From NCBI GenBank assembly GCA_937919075.1, contig CALFOF010000090.1:1-6264 (forward strand): DNA of 6,264 nucleotides, written 5' to 3'. This DNA is from an uncultured Cyanobium sp. (GTDB lineage Bacteria > Cyanobacteriota > Cyanobacteriia > PCC-6307 > Cyanobiaceae). Below, in pieces: positions 1 to 6,264 of this stretch. The position numbers were made by a program, and so were the translations under genes. The notes under the pieces are model-generated. The model was not told the origin of the DNA. It saw nothing but the letters and a program-made list of their open reading frames with translations, and did no database searches. Numbering within the stretch: position 1 is the stretch's first letter; every line of letters begins with the position of its first letter.

Positions 1-1
1 C

Positions 2-997
2 TCCTGCAACGGGCCGATCGTGCTGGCCGCCTTGATCTCGGTGCTGGCCGACACGCGCCTGTTCACCGCCACCAGCTTTCCGGCCTACGTGAGTGGGCAG
101 ATGCTGATCGGGCTGGCCCTCGGGCTTTACTGGCCCGCGATTGAAGTGGCCGTGACCCAGAGCTGCGCGCCGCTACCTTCCAGCCGCGCCTTCGCGCTGG
201 TGCGCACCGCCGACGCCCTCGGCATCGCCACCGGCGTGCTGCTGGGCTCTGGGCTGGCGGCCTGGGGCCGGTTGCGGGGCATCTTTCTGCTCGACATCGC
301 CTGCATGGTGGTGTTGCTGAGCCTGCTGCTGCGCCGGCCGCTGCCGCCGGCTCCGGCCCGCAGTGACGGCGTGCGGCTCGATTCCTGGCAGGGGTGGGTG
401 CGGCCTCTCCTGCCGCTGCTGGCGATGACGGTGCTGTGCACCGGCATGGTGGCGCTGCTGCAAAGCGCACTGCCGCTGGATCTGGTGCGTGGCGGCCTGG
501 CGCGCCCCCCTCTGCCGGAGAGCACCGGCGCCCTGCTGCTGGCGCTGCAGCTGGGGCTGCTGCTGGCTCTGCAGTGGCCGCTGGGGCGCTGGTTGTCGGA
601 GCGCTCGGTGGCCTTCGGGCTCGGCCTGAGCCTGCTGGCCTTCGCGCTCGGCAGCTCCCTGCTGGCCTGCTCCAGCCTGGGCTGGCACAGCCTCACAGTG
701 CTGCTGCTGGCCCAGCTGCCGCTGGCCGCGGCCGTGGCCGCCTTTCTCCCCACCGCCACGGAGGCCGTGGTGGAGATCACGCCCCCCGCCCACCAGGGCA
801 TGGCCATGGCTCTGTTCTCACAGTGTTTTGCGGTGAGTGCCTTCGTGGCGCCGCAGGTGGCGGGCCTGTTCCTCGACCAGCAGCGGCATGGTGCCGGCCT
901 GTGGCTGGCGATGGCGGTGCTCTGTCTGCTGGGCCTCACCCTGGTGCGGCCCTTAGCCCGCGTCCACCCCCACGCCAGTGCTTCCGGCGGCCTCTGA
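2..997 (+). CDS. MFS-family permease, 3' part (5' end outside window)
   Basis: The reading frame is open from the first bases of the window to a TGA at 995-997, giving 331 visible residues; the GTG at position 20 is internal to the frame and need not be the start. The protein is strongly hydrophobic, with a series of Leu/Ala/Gly-rich membrane helices broken by short charged loops, and a longer polar loop (RRPLPPAPARSDG, about nt 330-375) where the central cytoplasmic loop of a 12-helix major facilitator would lie. The stretch around SSRAFALVRTADALG..TG resembles the conserved MFS segment at helices 4-5. Full MFS proteins are about 400 residues, so roughly two N-terminal helices are missing to the left. 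It should be a secondary transporter or drug/metabolite exporter of the inner membrane; the substrate cannot be read from the sequence. Its last 45 bases overlap the end of a small gene on the opposite strand. Confidence 0.85.
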   Translation, partial: SCNGPIVLAALISVLADTRLFTATSFPAYVSGQMLIGLALGLYWPAIEVAVTQSCAPLPSSRAFALVRTADALGIATGVLLGSGLAAWGRLRGIFLLDIACMVVLLSLLLRRPLPPAPARSDGVRLDSWQGWVRPLLPLLAMTVLCTGMVALLQSALPLDLVRGGLARPPLPESTGALLLALQLGLLLALQWPLGRWLSERSVAFGLGLSLLAFALGSSLLACSSLGWHSLTVLLLAQLPLAAAVAAFLPTATEAVVEITPPAHQGMAMALFSQCFAVSAFVAPQVAGLFLDQQRHGAGLWLAMAVLCLLGLTLVRPLARVHPHASASGGL

Positions 998-1270
998 GGC
1001 TTCGGCCGGGGCGGGCCGGGAAATCCAGCCCTGCTGCTCGTGGGGCAGGGGCTCGGTGCCGTACTCCCAATCGTCGTAGTCGGGGTCGTTGCGGATGCGC
1101 TGGTGCAGTTCTTTCTGGATCTCGAAGTTGTGGGGGCCAGGGGCAGATCCATCACTGCCCTCAGAGGCCGGTGTGGTGCCACTGGCGGCTTCGGCCACCG
1201 GCGACTCTGCAGCAGGCTGGCTGCCGGCCGCCGCAGCGCTACCAGCAGAGGACTCCTGGGAGGGGTTCAT
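953..1270 (-). CDS. Small acidic hypothetical protein (105 aa) downstream of ychF
   Basis: I do not recognise the family. ATG at 1268-1270, stop TAA at 955-953. A GAGG sits about 12 bases before the ATG (minus-strand gaggcgaaccctgATG) and may be a weak ribosome-binding site. Residues 1-45 are low-complexity Ala/Ser/Pro/Gly/Glu. Residues 47-85 look like a real folded or binding segment: HNFEIQKELHQRIRNDPDYD, then DWEYG, then LPHEQQGWISR, rich in charged and aromatic residues. The tail (86-105) is again Ala/Gly-rich. There is no signal peptide or membrane helix, so it is probably cytoplasmic. It lies 119 bases after ychF on the same strand, so co-transcription is possible. Its last 15 codons overlap the convergent MFS gene. 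The structured middle, unlike the Arg/Pro/Ala noise of the antisense frames here, is the main reason to accept it. The high GC means a spurious frame is not fully excluded. Confidence 0.6.
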   Translation of the reverse strand: MNPSQESSAGSAAAAGSQPAAESPVAEAASGTTPASEGSDGSAPGPHNFEIQKELHQRIRNDPDYDDWEYGTEPLPHEQQGWISRPAPAEASEAAGSTGVGVDAG

Positions 1271-1389
1271 CAGGGTTCGCCTCGTAGAACCCCATTCTCG
1301 CCGAAGGCCGGCAGCACCTCTGGCACCTCAGCCCTAAACAGAAGGGAGAGGATCAACGCTTTACGAGCGCTTCAGCGCCTGCAGCCGCC

Positions 1390-2481
<1,092 letters not shown>

Positions 2482-2602
2482 GGGGCGAAATCTAAACGGC
2501 GCCCCCCGGGCCTCCCATGGCCACGTTTTCCGCCGCGACCATCAAGACTGGTGACAACGACCGCTGACTGTCATTCCCCGCTCTGCCCTTCGCCCCGCGC
2601 CG
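2482..2602. promoter_or_regulatory. Divergent intergenic region between ychF and the HlyD-type gene
   Basis: These 121 bases separate two divergently read start codons and must carry both promoters unless one lies inside a gene. No convincing -35/-10 pair is visible. The only AT-rich patch (2488-2496, minus strand TTAGATTT) is too close to the ychF ATG to be a normal -10 with a leader. No Shine-Dalgarno precedes either start. The region is named by position, not by a recognised site. Confidence 0.4.
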
Positions 2603-3766
2603 GTGCTGACACCGCCCCAGGAACAGTCCGTTCCAGCCACCCCTCGCCGGCCCAGCCCCAAAAAGCGGCGCTGGCCCCTCTGGGCAGGGGTGGCGGTGGC
2701 GGTGATCGTGATCGGCGGTGCGGCCTTCTGGCAGCGTCAGCGCGCCTCCACCTTGCGGCAGCAATCGCTCGCCACCTACGTGGTGAAGGCCGAGCGTGGC
2801 AGCCTGCCGGGCATTGTCACCGCCAGCGGCGAGCTGGAGGCAGCCCGCAGCGTGAACGTGAGCCCCAAGCGCGGGGGCGTGCTCGCTGATTTGTTTGTGG
2901 ATGAGGGCGATCTCGTGCGGGCCGGTGAGCCGATCGCCCTGATGGACAGCGGCGACCTGCGCGACCGGGAAAACGAACTGCTGGCCCAGGAGCGCCAGGC
3001 GGCGGCAGAGTACGCCCGCAGCCGCTCGGAGTTTGAGCGCCGCCAGAAGCTGTTTCAGCAGGGGGCGATCAGCCAGGACGACATCGTCACCTTCCGTACC
3101 CGCATGCTCACCAGCAAGGCGGCGCTTGATGCGGCACGCCAACGCAATGCACAGCGGGATGTGGAACGCGCCGAGCTCACGATCCGCGCTCCCTTCGATG
3201 GGGTGATCACCCAGCGATTCGCCGACCCCGGCGCCTTCGTCACGCCCACCACGTCGGCCTCCGCCAGTGCGGGCGCCTCCAGCTCGTCGGTGGTGGAGCT
3301 TGCCAACGGCCTGGAGGCGGTGGCGAAGGTGCCGGAAAGCGACATTGGCCGCATTCGCCTCGGCCAGGCCGCCAGCGTGCGGGTGGATGCCTTCCCGGAC
3401 CGCCGTTTCACTGCCCGCGTGCGCCAGATCGCTCCCCGGGCGGTGAAGACCAACAACGTCACGTCCTTCGACGTGAAGTTGCTGTTCACCGATCCCAACA
3501 GCGAGCTGCGCATCGGTATGACCGCCGACATCGACTTCCAGGCCGGCACCCTGCCGGCCCAGACCCTGGTGCCCACCGTGGCGGTGGTCACCGAGGAAGG
3601 GCGGCCCGGGGTGCTGCTGGTGGGCAAGGACAACCAGCCCACCTTCCAGCCGGTGACGCTTGGCTCCAGCAGCGGCCGTAACACCCAGATCCTCTCCGGC
3701 CTCGAGCCCGGCACCCAAGTGTTCGTCGATCTGCCCCCCTGGGCGAAGAAGCGGCCGGGCAGCTGA
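2603..3766 (+). CDS. HlyD/MacA-type periplasmic adaptor (membrane-fusion protein)
   Basis: The product is 387 aa, starting at GTG 2603; an in-frame TGA at 2552-2554 and the absence of any ATG between leave GTG as the best start, though no Shine-Dalgarno precedes it. Residues 1-23 are polar and basic (RRPSPKKRR), followed by one membrane helix at about 24-43, which gives an inner-membrane anchor with the rest in the periplasm. The first half of the lipoyl-like barrel-sandwich is at about 65-115 (SGELEAARSVNVSPKRGG, VDEGDLVRAGEPI). An alpha-helical hairpin rich in Glu/Arg/Ala/Gln spans about 118-190, and the second lipoyl half is IRAPFDGVI (194-202). A beta-barrel domain (about 236-312) and a membrane-proximal domain (to about 380) follow. 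Such proteins bridge an inner-membrane ABC or RND pump to an outer-membrane channel. A Ser-rich insert (219-229) lies just after the second lipoyl half. No pump gene is adjacent: the next gene is convergent wecB. Confidence 0.9.
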   Translation: MLTPPQEQSVPATPRRPSPKKRRWPLWAGVAVAVIVIGGAAFWQRQRASTLRQQSLATYVVKAERGSLPGIVTASGELEAARSVNVSPKRGGVLADLFVDEGDLVRAGEPIALMDSGDLRDRENELLAQERQAAAEYARSRSEFERRQKLFQQGAISQDDIVTFRTRMLTSKAALDAARQRNAQRDVERAELTIRAPFDGVITQRFADPGAFVTPTTSASASAGASSSSVVELANGLEAVAKVPESDIGRIRLGQAASVRVDAFPDRRFTARVRQIAPRAVKTNNVTSFDVKLLFTDPNSELRIGMTADIDFQAGTLPAQTLVPTVAVVTEEGRPGVLLVGKDNQPTFQPVTLGSSSGRNTQILSGLEPGTQVFVDLPPWAKKRPGS

Positions 3767-3775
3767 ACCCCGGTC

Positions 3776-3820
3776 AAATCAGATCAGATCAGATCAGATC
3801 AGATCAGATCAGATCAGACC
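3776..3820. repeat. Tandem pentamer array (AGATC)7 with degenerate edge units
   Basis: Seven perfect AGATC units occupy 3781-3815, flanked by one imperfect unit on each side (AAATC at 3776-3780, AGACC at 3816-3820). The array fills most of the 64-base gap between the stop of the adaptor gene (3764-3766) and the stop of wecB (3831-3833). Each perfect unit contains the palindrome GATC, so seven GATC sites sit exactly 5 bases apart. Paired GATC segments with A-A mismatches could form an imperfect hairpin, but there is no T-tract, so it does not look like a standard intrinsic terminator. A 5-base unit is typical of slippage-prone microsatellites. Confidence 0.95.
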
Positions 3821-3830
3821 AGCTGTCAGC

Positions 3831-4952
3831 TCAGCTTCGTTCTGCCAGGAAGGCACGGCACGCCGCCACGATCCTGCCGCTCGCCTGGCCGTCCCCGAAG
3901 GGGTTGTGGGCCATGGCCATGGCGGCATAGGCCGCAGGGTCGTCGAGTAGGCGACCGGCTTCTGCGGCGATTGCTGCGGCATCGGTGCCGATCAGGCGGG
4001 CCGTGCCGGCAGACACCGCTTCAGGTCGCTCTGTGGTGCGCCGCAGCACCAGGACCGGCTTACCCAGGGCTGGGGCCTCTTCCTGCAGACCGCCGGAGTC
4101 TGTGAGCAGCAACGTGCAGCCGCGGATCGCCCCCACCAGCTCGTTGTAGTCGAGCGGTTCGGTTAGAAAGGCCCGCGGGTGATCGCCCAGCATCTGCTGC
4201 AGGGGTTCCCGCACGGTGGGGTTGCGGTGCAGCGGCAGCAGCAAAGCAGTGTCGGGATACTGCTCCAGCAAGCGCAGAAAGCCGTCGCCGATCGCGCGCA
4301 GGCGCTCTCCCCAGTTCTCCCGCCGGTGCACGGTGGCCAGGATCACTCGCTGCTGGTTCCAGTCGAGGCCAGGCCGTTGCAGCAGCGGCGCCCGCTCCGC
4401 CATCAGCAGCAGCGCATCGATCACGGTGTTGCCCGTGACCAGCACCTGGCCCACCACCCCGGAGGCGCGCAGATTCGCCTCCGACACCGAGGTGGGGGCG
4501 AAATGCAGCTGGCCGATCTGGGAGATCAGCCGGCGGTTGGCTTCCTCAGGGAAGGGATCGAGCAGGTTGTCGGTGCGCAGACCGGCCTCCACGTGGCCCA
4601 CCGGGATCTGCTGGTAGAAGGCCGCCAGAGCGGAAGCGAAGGCCGTGGTGGTGTCGCCCTGGACGAGCACCAGATCCGGCCGGTGTTCGGTGAAGTCCTG
4701 CTCCAGGCCCGTCAGGGCGGCGCAGGTCACGTGGGTGAGCGTCTGGCGGGGCGTCATCAGGGCCAGGTCACGGTCAGCGGTGAGGCTGAACAGCTCCATC
4801 ACCTGCGCCACCATTTCCCGGTGCTGGCCGGTGAGCACCACCCGGGTGCGGAAGCCTTCGGCCTGTTGGAAGGCACGGATCACCGGCGCCAGCTTGATCG
4901 CTTCGGGCCTGGTGCCCAGCACGATGCTGACGAGCGGAGCAGTGGTGATCAA
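3831..4952 (-). CDS. wecB: UDP-N-acetylglucosamine 2-epimerase (non-hydrolysing)
   Basis: The product is 373 aa (E. coli WecB is 376). It interconverts UDP-GlcNAc and UDP-ManNAc in the cytoplasm, supplying ManNAc-derived sugars for surface polysaccharides. Family motifs are complete: GTRPEAIKLAPV at 13-24, TGQHREM at 41-47, QGDTTT at 98-103, HVEAGLRT at 120-127, PFPEEANRR at 133-141, TVHRRENWG at 207-215, PLHRNP at 240-245, TDSGGLQEEAP at 284-294, RRTTERPEA at 304-312 and NPFGDG at 350-355. The usual acid/base residues (the Asp of QGD, the Glu of VEAG, the first Glu of PEEANR and the His of VHRREN) are all there. The start is TTG at 4952-4950: an in-frame TAG lies only 27 bases upstream and no ATG or GTG lies between. 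TTG places GTRPEA at the normal distance from the N-terminus. No other polysaccharide gene is in the window. The gene is convergent with the adaptor gene and divergent from pilT. Confidence 0.95.
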   Translation of the reverse strand: MITTAPLVSIVLGTRPEAIKLAPVIRAFQQAEGFRTRVVLTGQHREMVAQVMELFSLTADRDLALMTPRQTLTHVTCAALTGLEQDFTEHRPDLVLVQGDTTTAFASALAAFYQQIPVGHVEAGLRTDNLLDPFPEEANRRLISQIGQLHFAPTSVSEANLRASGVVGQVLVTGNTVIDALLLMAERAPLLQRPGLDWNQQRVILATVHRRENWGERLRAIGDGFLRLLEQYPDTALLLPLHRNPTVREPLQQMLGDHPRAFLTEPLDYNELVGAIRGCTLLLTDSGGLQEEAPALGKPVLVLRRTTERPEAVSAGTARLIGTDAAAIAAEAGRLLDDPAAYAAMAMAHNPFGDGQASGRIVAACRAFLAERS

Positions 4953-4979
4953 GGAGCCCGTGCAGGGAAGGCGATCCTA

Positions 4980-5002
4980 AGGAGGGCCGGTGTGGCCCTC
5001 CT
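4980..5002. repeat. Perfect 9-bp inverted repeat between wecB and pilT
   Basis: The arms AGGAGGGCC (4980-4988) and GGCCCTCCT (4994-5002) are perfect complements around the 5-base loop GGTGT. The arms are very GC-rich and no T-run follows on either strand, so it is not a typical intrinsic terminator, and its place between two divergent starts makes terminator function unlikely. The + strand left arm is part of AAGGAGG (4979-4985), a perfect Shine-Dalgarno sequence, and the minus strand also carries AGGAGG in its first arm. The + strand copy lies 38 bases before the ATG at 5024, too far to serve it. It could be an operator for a dimeric regulator or a leader hairpin; which one cannot be decided from the sequence. 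Confidence 0.6.
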
Positions 5003-5023
5003 GCGCCGGACCGTTCCTGTGGC

Positions 5024-5632
5024 ATGCCGTGGCCCAAGGTGGACCCTGAAGAGAGTTTTCCCTTCAAAATGGCGGCAGCGTTGTGCAGCCCAATGACCAG
5101 CTCCTTGTTTCCACCGAGTCCGGCACCTGCGCCCAGCCCCCCGCCCGCCACGTTGGCTGGCGTCGATCCGGCCCCGGCACCCCCTAAGCCATCAGGGGCG
5201 ACGCCCCGCTCGCTGGTAGCGGTGGTACGAGTGGCCTTTGAGGCCAAGTGTTCGGACGTGCACCTCGGTGTGGGCGAGGAGCCGCGGCTGCGCTTTCGCG
5301 GCGACATGCAGATGACCGACTGGCCGATAACCACAGGCGAACAGTTCACCGGTTGGTTGGAGGAGATTCTCGCGCCTGGGGATCGCCAGGCGTTTCAAGA
5401 TGAAAAGGAATACGACGGCTCCCATGCCTTCAGTTTTGTCAGGGTGCGGATCAACCTGTTCGAATCGCTGCTGGGGCCAGCGATGGTGCTGCGGCTCATT
5501 CCTTTTGAAGTCCCCACGCTTGAAGACCTTGACCTGCCCGAGGTCTTCAAGAGCTTGCTGAATTATACAAAGGGCTTGATCCTGATGACAGGCCCACGGG
5601 CTGTGGCAAAACCACAACGCTTGCAGCCATGA
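5024..5632 (+). CDS. PilT N-terminal fragment (frameshifted ORF)
   Basis: The first of the two open frames has 202 codons. Residues 28-58 are a Pro/Ala-rich disordered stretch (PPSPAPAPSPPPATLAG and on). From about 60 the PilT N-terminal PAS-like domain begins: KCSDVHLGVGEEPRLRFRGD (75-94), then RVRINLFESLLGPAMVLRLI (140-159) and the linker EVPTLEDLDLP (162-172). GLILMTGP (184-191) is the strand entering the P-loop, after which the frame reads RAVAKPQRLQP and stops. The ATG at 5024 has no clear ribosome-binding site. ATG 5069 (residue 16) is an alternative start, with a purine-rich GAAGAGAG at 5048-5055, about 13 bases before it. The fragment alone would be a truncated domain without ATPase activity. 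Confidence 0.6.
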   Translation: MPWPKVDPEESFPFKMAAALCSPMTSSLFPPSPAPAPSPPPATLAGVDPAPAPPKPSGATPRSLVAVVRVAFEAKCSDVHLGVGEEPRLRFRGDMQMTDWPITTGEQFTGWLEEILAPGDRQAFQDEKEYDGSHAFSFVRVRINLFESLLGPAMVLRLIPFEVPTLEDLDLPEVFKSLLNYTKGLILMTGPRAVAKPQRLQP

Positions 5633-6261
5633 TCAACTGGATGAATATCACGCAAACAAAGCACATCCTCACCATTGAAGATCCCGTTGAATTCGTGCAT
5701 CCAAGCAAGTCTTGCCTGGTTCATCAGCGTGAGATTGGTCACCACACCAAAATGTTCTCCATCGCCTTGCGGGCGGCCCTTCGGGAAGATCCTGATGTGT
5801 TGCTGATCGGTGAGATTCGTGATCATGAGACCCTATCCACAGCTCTCGAAGCAGCCCAGACTGGACACCTTGTTTTTGGTACGCTCCACACCAATTCAGC
5901 AGTCAAGACTGTTGAGCGAATTCTGGGCATGTTCCCGGCAGAAGATCAGAAGCTAATCCGTGCAAACGTAGCCGAATCGCTTTTGGCAGTGATATCTCAG
6001 GGGCTGCTTAAATCAACCGACGGAGGGCGTGTTGCCTACCACGATATTTTCATCAATACCGATGCCTGCCGGGACTATCTGCTACGCAGCGAATTTGACC
6101 AAGTCGAGGAAATTATGAAACGCAGTTCGTTCGAAGGCATGCAAACCCTCAATCAGTCTCTTCTTGAACTGGTGACACGAGGAAAAGTTTCGGAAGAAGA
6201 TGCTTTGGCCGTGAGCCTCAAGCGCGGCGAACTTTCCCAGGCGCTGCGGGGTCGAGAGTAG
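5629..6261 (+). CDS. PilT C-terminal ATPase fragment (frameshifted ORF)
   Basis: The second open frame has 210 codons from an ATG at 5629-5631 that overlaps the upstream TGA as ATGA, so translational coupling is conceivable, although this ATG is simply an internal Met codon of the ancestral gene (LAAMINW). It carries the Asp box IEDPVEFVH (16-24), Walker B DVLLIGEIRD (56-65) with the catalytic Glu at 62, the His box GHLVFGTLHTNS (79-90) and the C-terminal helical region with MQTLNQSLLELVTRGKVSEE (171-190). Missing Walker A and the N-terminal domain, it cannot hydrolyse ATP by itself. Base composition is about 42-50% GC in the lines counted, well below the neighbouring genes. Confidence 0.65.
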   Translation: MINWMNITQTKHILTIEDPVEFVHPSKSCLVHQREIGHHTKMFSIALRAALREDPDVLLIGEIRDHETLSTALEAAQTGHLVFGTLHTNSAVKTVERILGMFPAEDQKLIRANVAESLLAVISQGLLKSTDGGRVAYHDIFINTDACRDYLLRSEFDQVEEIMKRSSFEGMQTLNQSLLELVTRGKVSEEDALAVSLKRGELSQALRGRE

Positions 6262-6264
6262 GCG

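Larger units (their letters stand above)
5024..6261 (+). pseudogene. pilT: pilT-type pilus retraction ATPase gene, split by a -1 frameshift in Walker A
   Basis: Two consecutive frames encode the two halves of one PilT-family ATPase. The first (5024-5632) ends at TGA 5630-5632; the second continues in the -1 frame to TAG 6259-6261. Adding one C to the CCC run at 5593-5595 makes the text read GPTGCGKTTTLAAMINW, an ideal Walker A that runs straight into the downstream frame. The restored protein would be 412 aa, longer than typical PilT (about 345-370) because of a Pro-rich N-terminus. PilT is a hexameric cytoplasmic ATPase that pulls back type IV pili. Every other motif is intact (Asp box, Walker B, His box), so the lesion is recent, reversible or a sequencing error. 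As written, no product can have a working P-loop. PilT is favoured over PilB by size and by the DxxxRDxET-type Walker B context. The C-terminal CRDYLL in place of the classic AIRNLI motif suggests a PilT paralogue (PilT2-like), which is inference. Confidence 0.85.

Noticed and set aside
127..1182. Long minus-strand frame (351 codons) opposite the MFS gene
   Set aside because: Its product is Arg/Ser/Pro/Ala-rich without motifs, and it lies opposite a clear membrane protein in very GC-rich DNA, where stop-free antisense frames are expected.
1366..1378. Possible terminator hairpin after ychF (GCGC-TTCA-GCGC)
   Set aside because: The stem is only four pairs and no T-run follows on the minus strand.
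2492..3718. Minus-strand frame (408 codons) opposite the adaptor gene
   Set aside because: The product is a His/Gly/Ala-rich shadow with no domain pattern, whereas the + strand frame has a full adaptor architecture.
3781..3815. AGATC array as a CRISPR or iteron origin
   Set aside because: The unit is five bases with no spacers, and no replication or cas gene is nearby; it is a simple microsatellite.
3759..3832. AGCTGA / TCAGCT arms flanking the AGATC array as a bidirectional terminator
   Set aside because: The stem is six pairs with a loop of about 59 bases and no T-tract; chance pairing is likely.
4179..5096. Plus-strand frame (305 codons) opposite wecB
   Set aside because: The wecB frame shows every family motif; this frame is Gln/His/Arg-rich noise running across the divergent gap.

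Overview
The window is about 6.3 kb of bacterial DNA. It is very GC-rich over its first 5.3 kb (single 60-base lines counted by hand gave 63% and 73%) and clearly less so in the last 0.9 kb (42-50% in the lines counted). The gene set (an MFS permease, a small acidic protein, the ATPase YchF, an HlyD-type adaptor, a UDP-GlcNAc 2-epimerase and a PilT-type pilus ATPase), the high GC and the weak ribosome-binding sites would fit a GC-rich unicellular cyanobacterium of the Synechococcus/Cyanobium kind. This assignment is inference from gene content and remembered gene neighbourhoods; no marker gene settles it.

Layout, left to right. (1) The 3' part of an MFS transporter gene on + (to 997) runs into a small hypothetical gene on - (953-1270); the two coding regions overlap tail to tail by 45 bases. 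(2) ychF on - (1390-2481) lies directly upstream of the small gene on the same strand. (3) A 121-base divergent gap separates ychF from an HlyD/MacA-type membrane-fusion protein on + (2603-3766). (4) A 64-base convergent gap holds seven perfect tandem copies of the pentamer AGATC. (5) wecB, UDP-N-acetylglucosamine 2-epimerase, is on - (3831-4952) with a TTG start. (6) A 71-base divergent gap contains a perfect 9-bp inverted repeat. (7) A pilT-type gene on + (5024-6261) is split by a one-base deletion inside its Walker A (ATP-binding) coding sequence.

The genes do not form one pathway. Three have cell-envelope roles: the HlyD adaptor (efflux or export), wecB (ManNAc precursor for surface polysaccharide) and pilT (pilus retraction). 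They are transcribed in different directions, so there is no evidence of a shared operon. The only plausible co-transcribed pair is ychF with the small downstream gene. The adaptor has no ABC or RND partner gene next to it.

I found no convincing new multi-gene system. The points most worth checking are the pilT frameshift (decay, phase-variable C run, or sequencing error), the AGATC repeat array, the hairpin between wecB and pilT, and the composition change inside pilT. No RNA genes, CRISPR arrays, insertion sequences or phage genes were seen. The longest gap between genes is about 120 bases.
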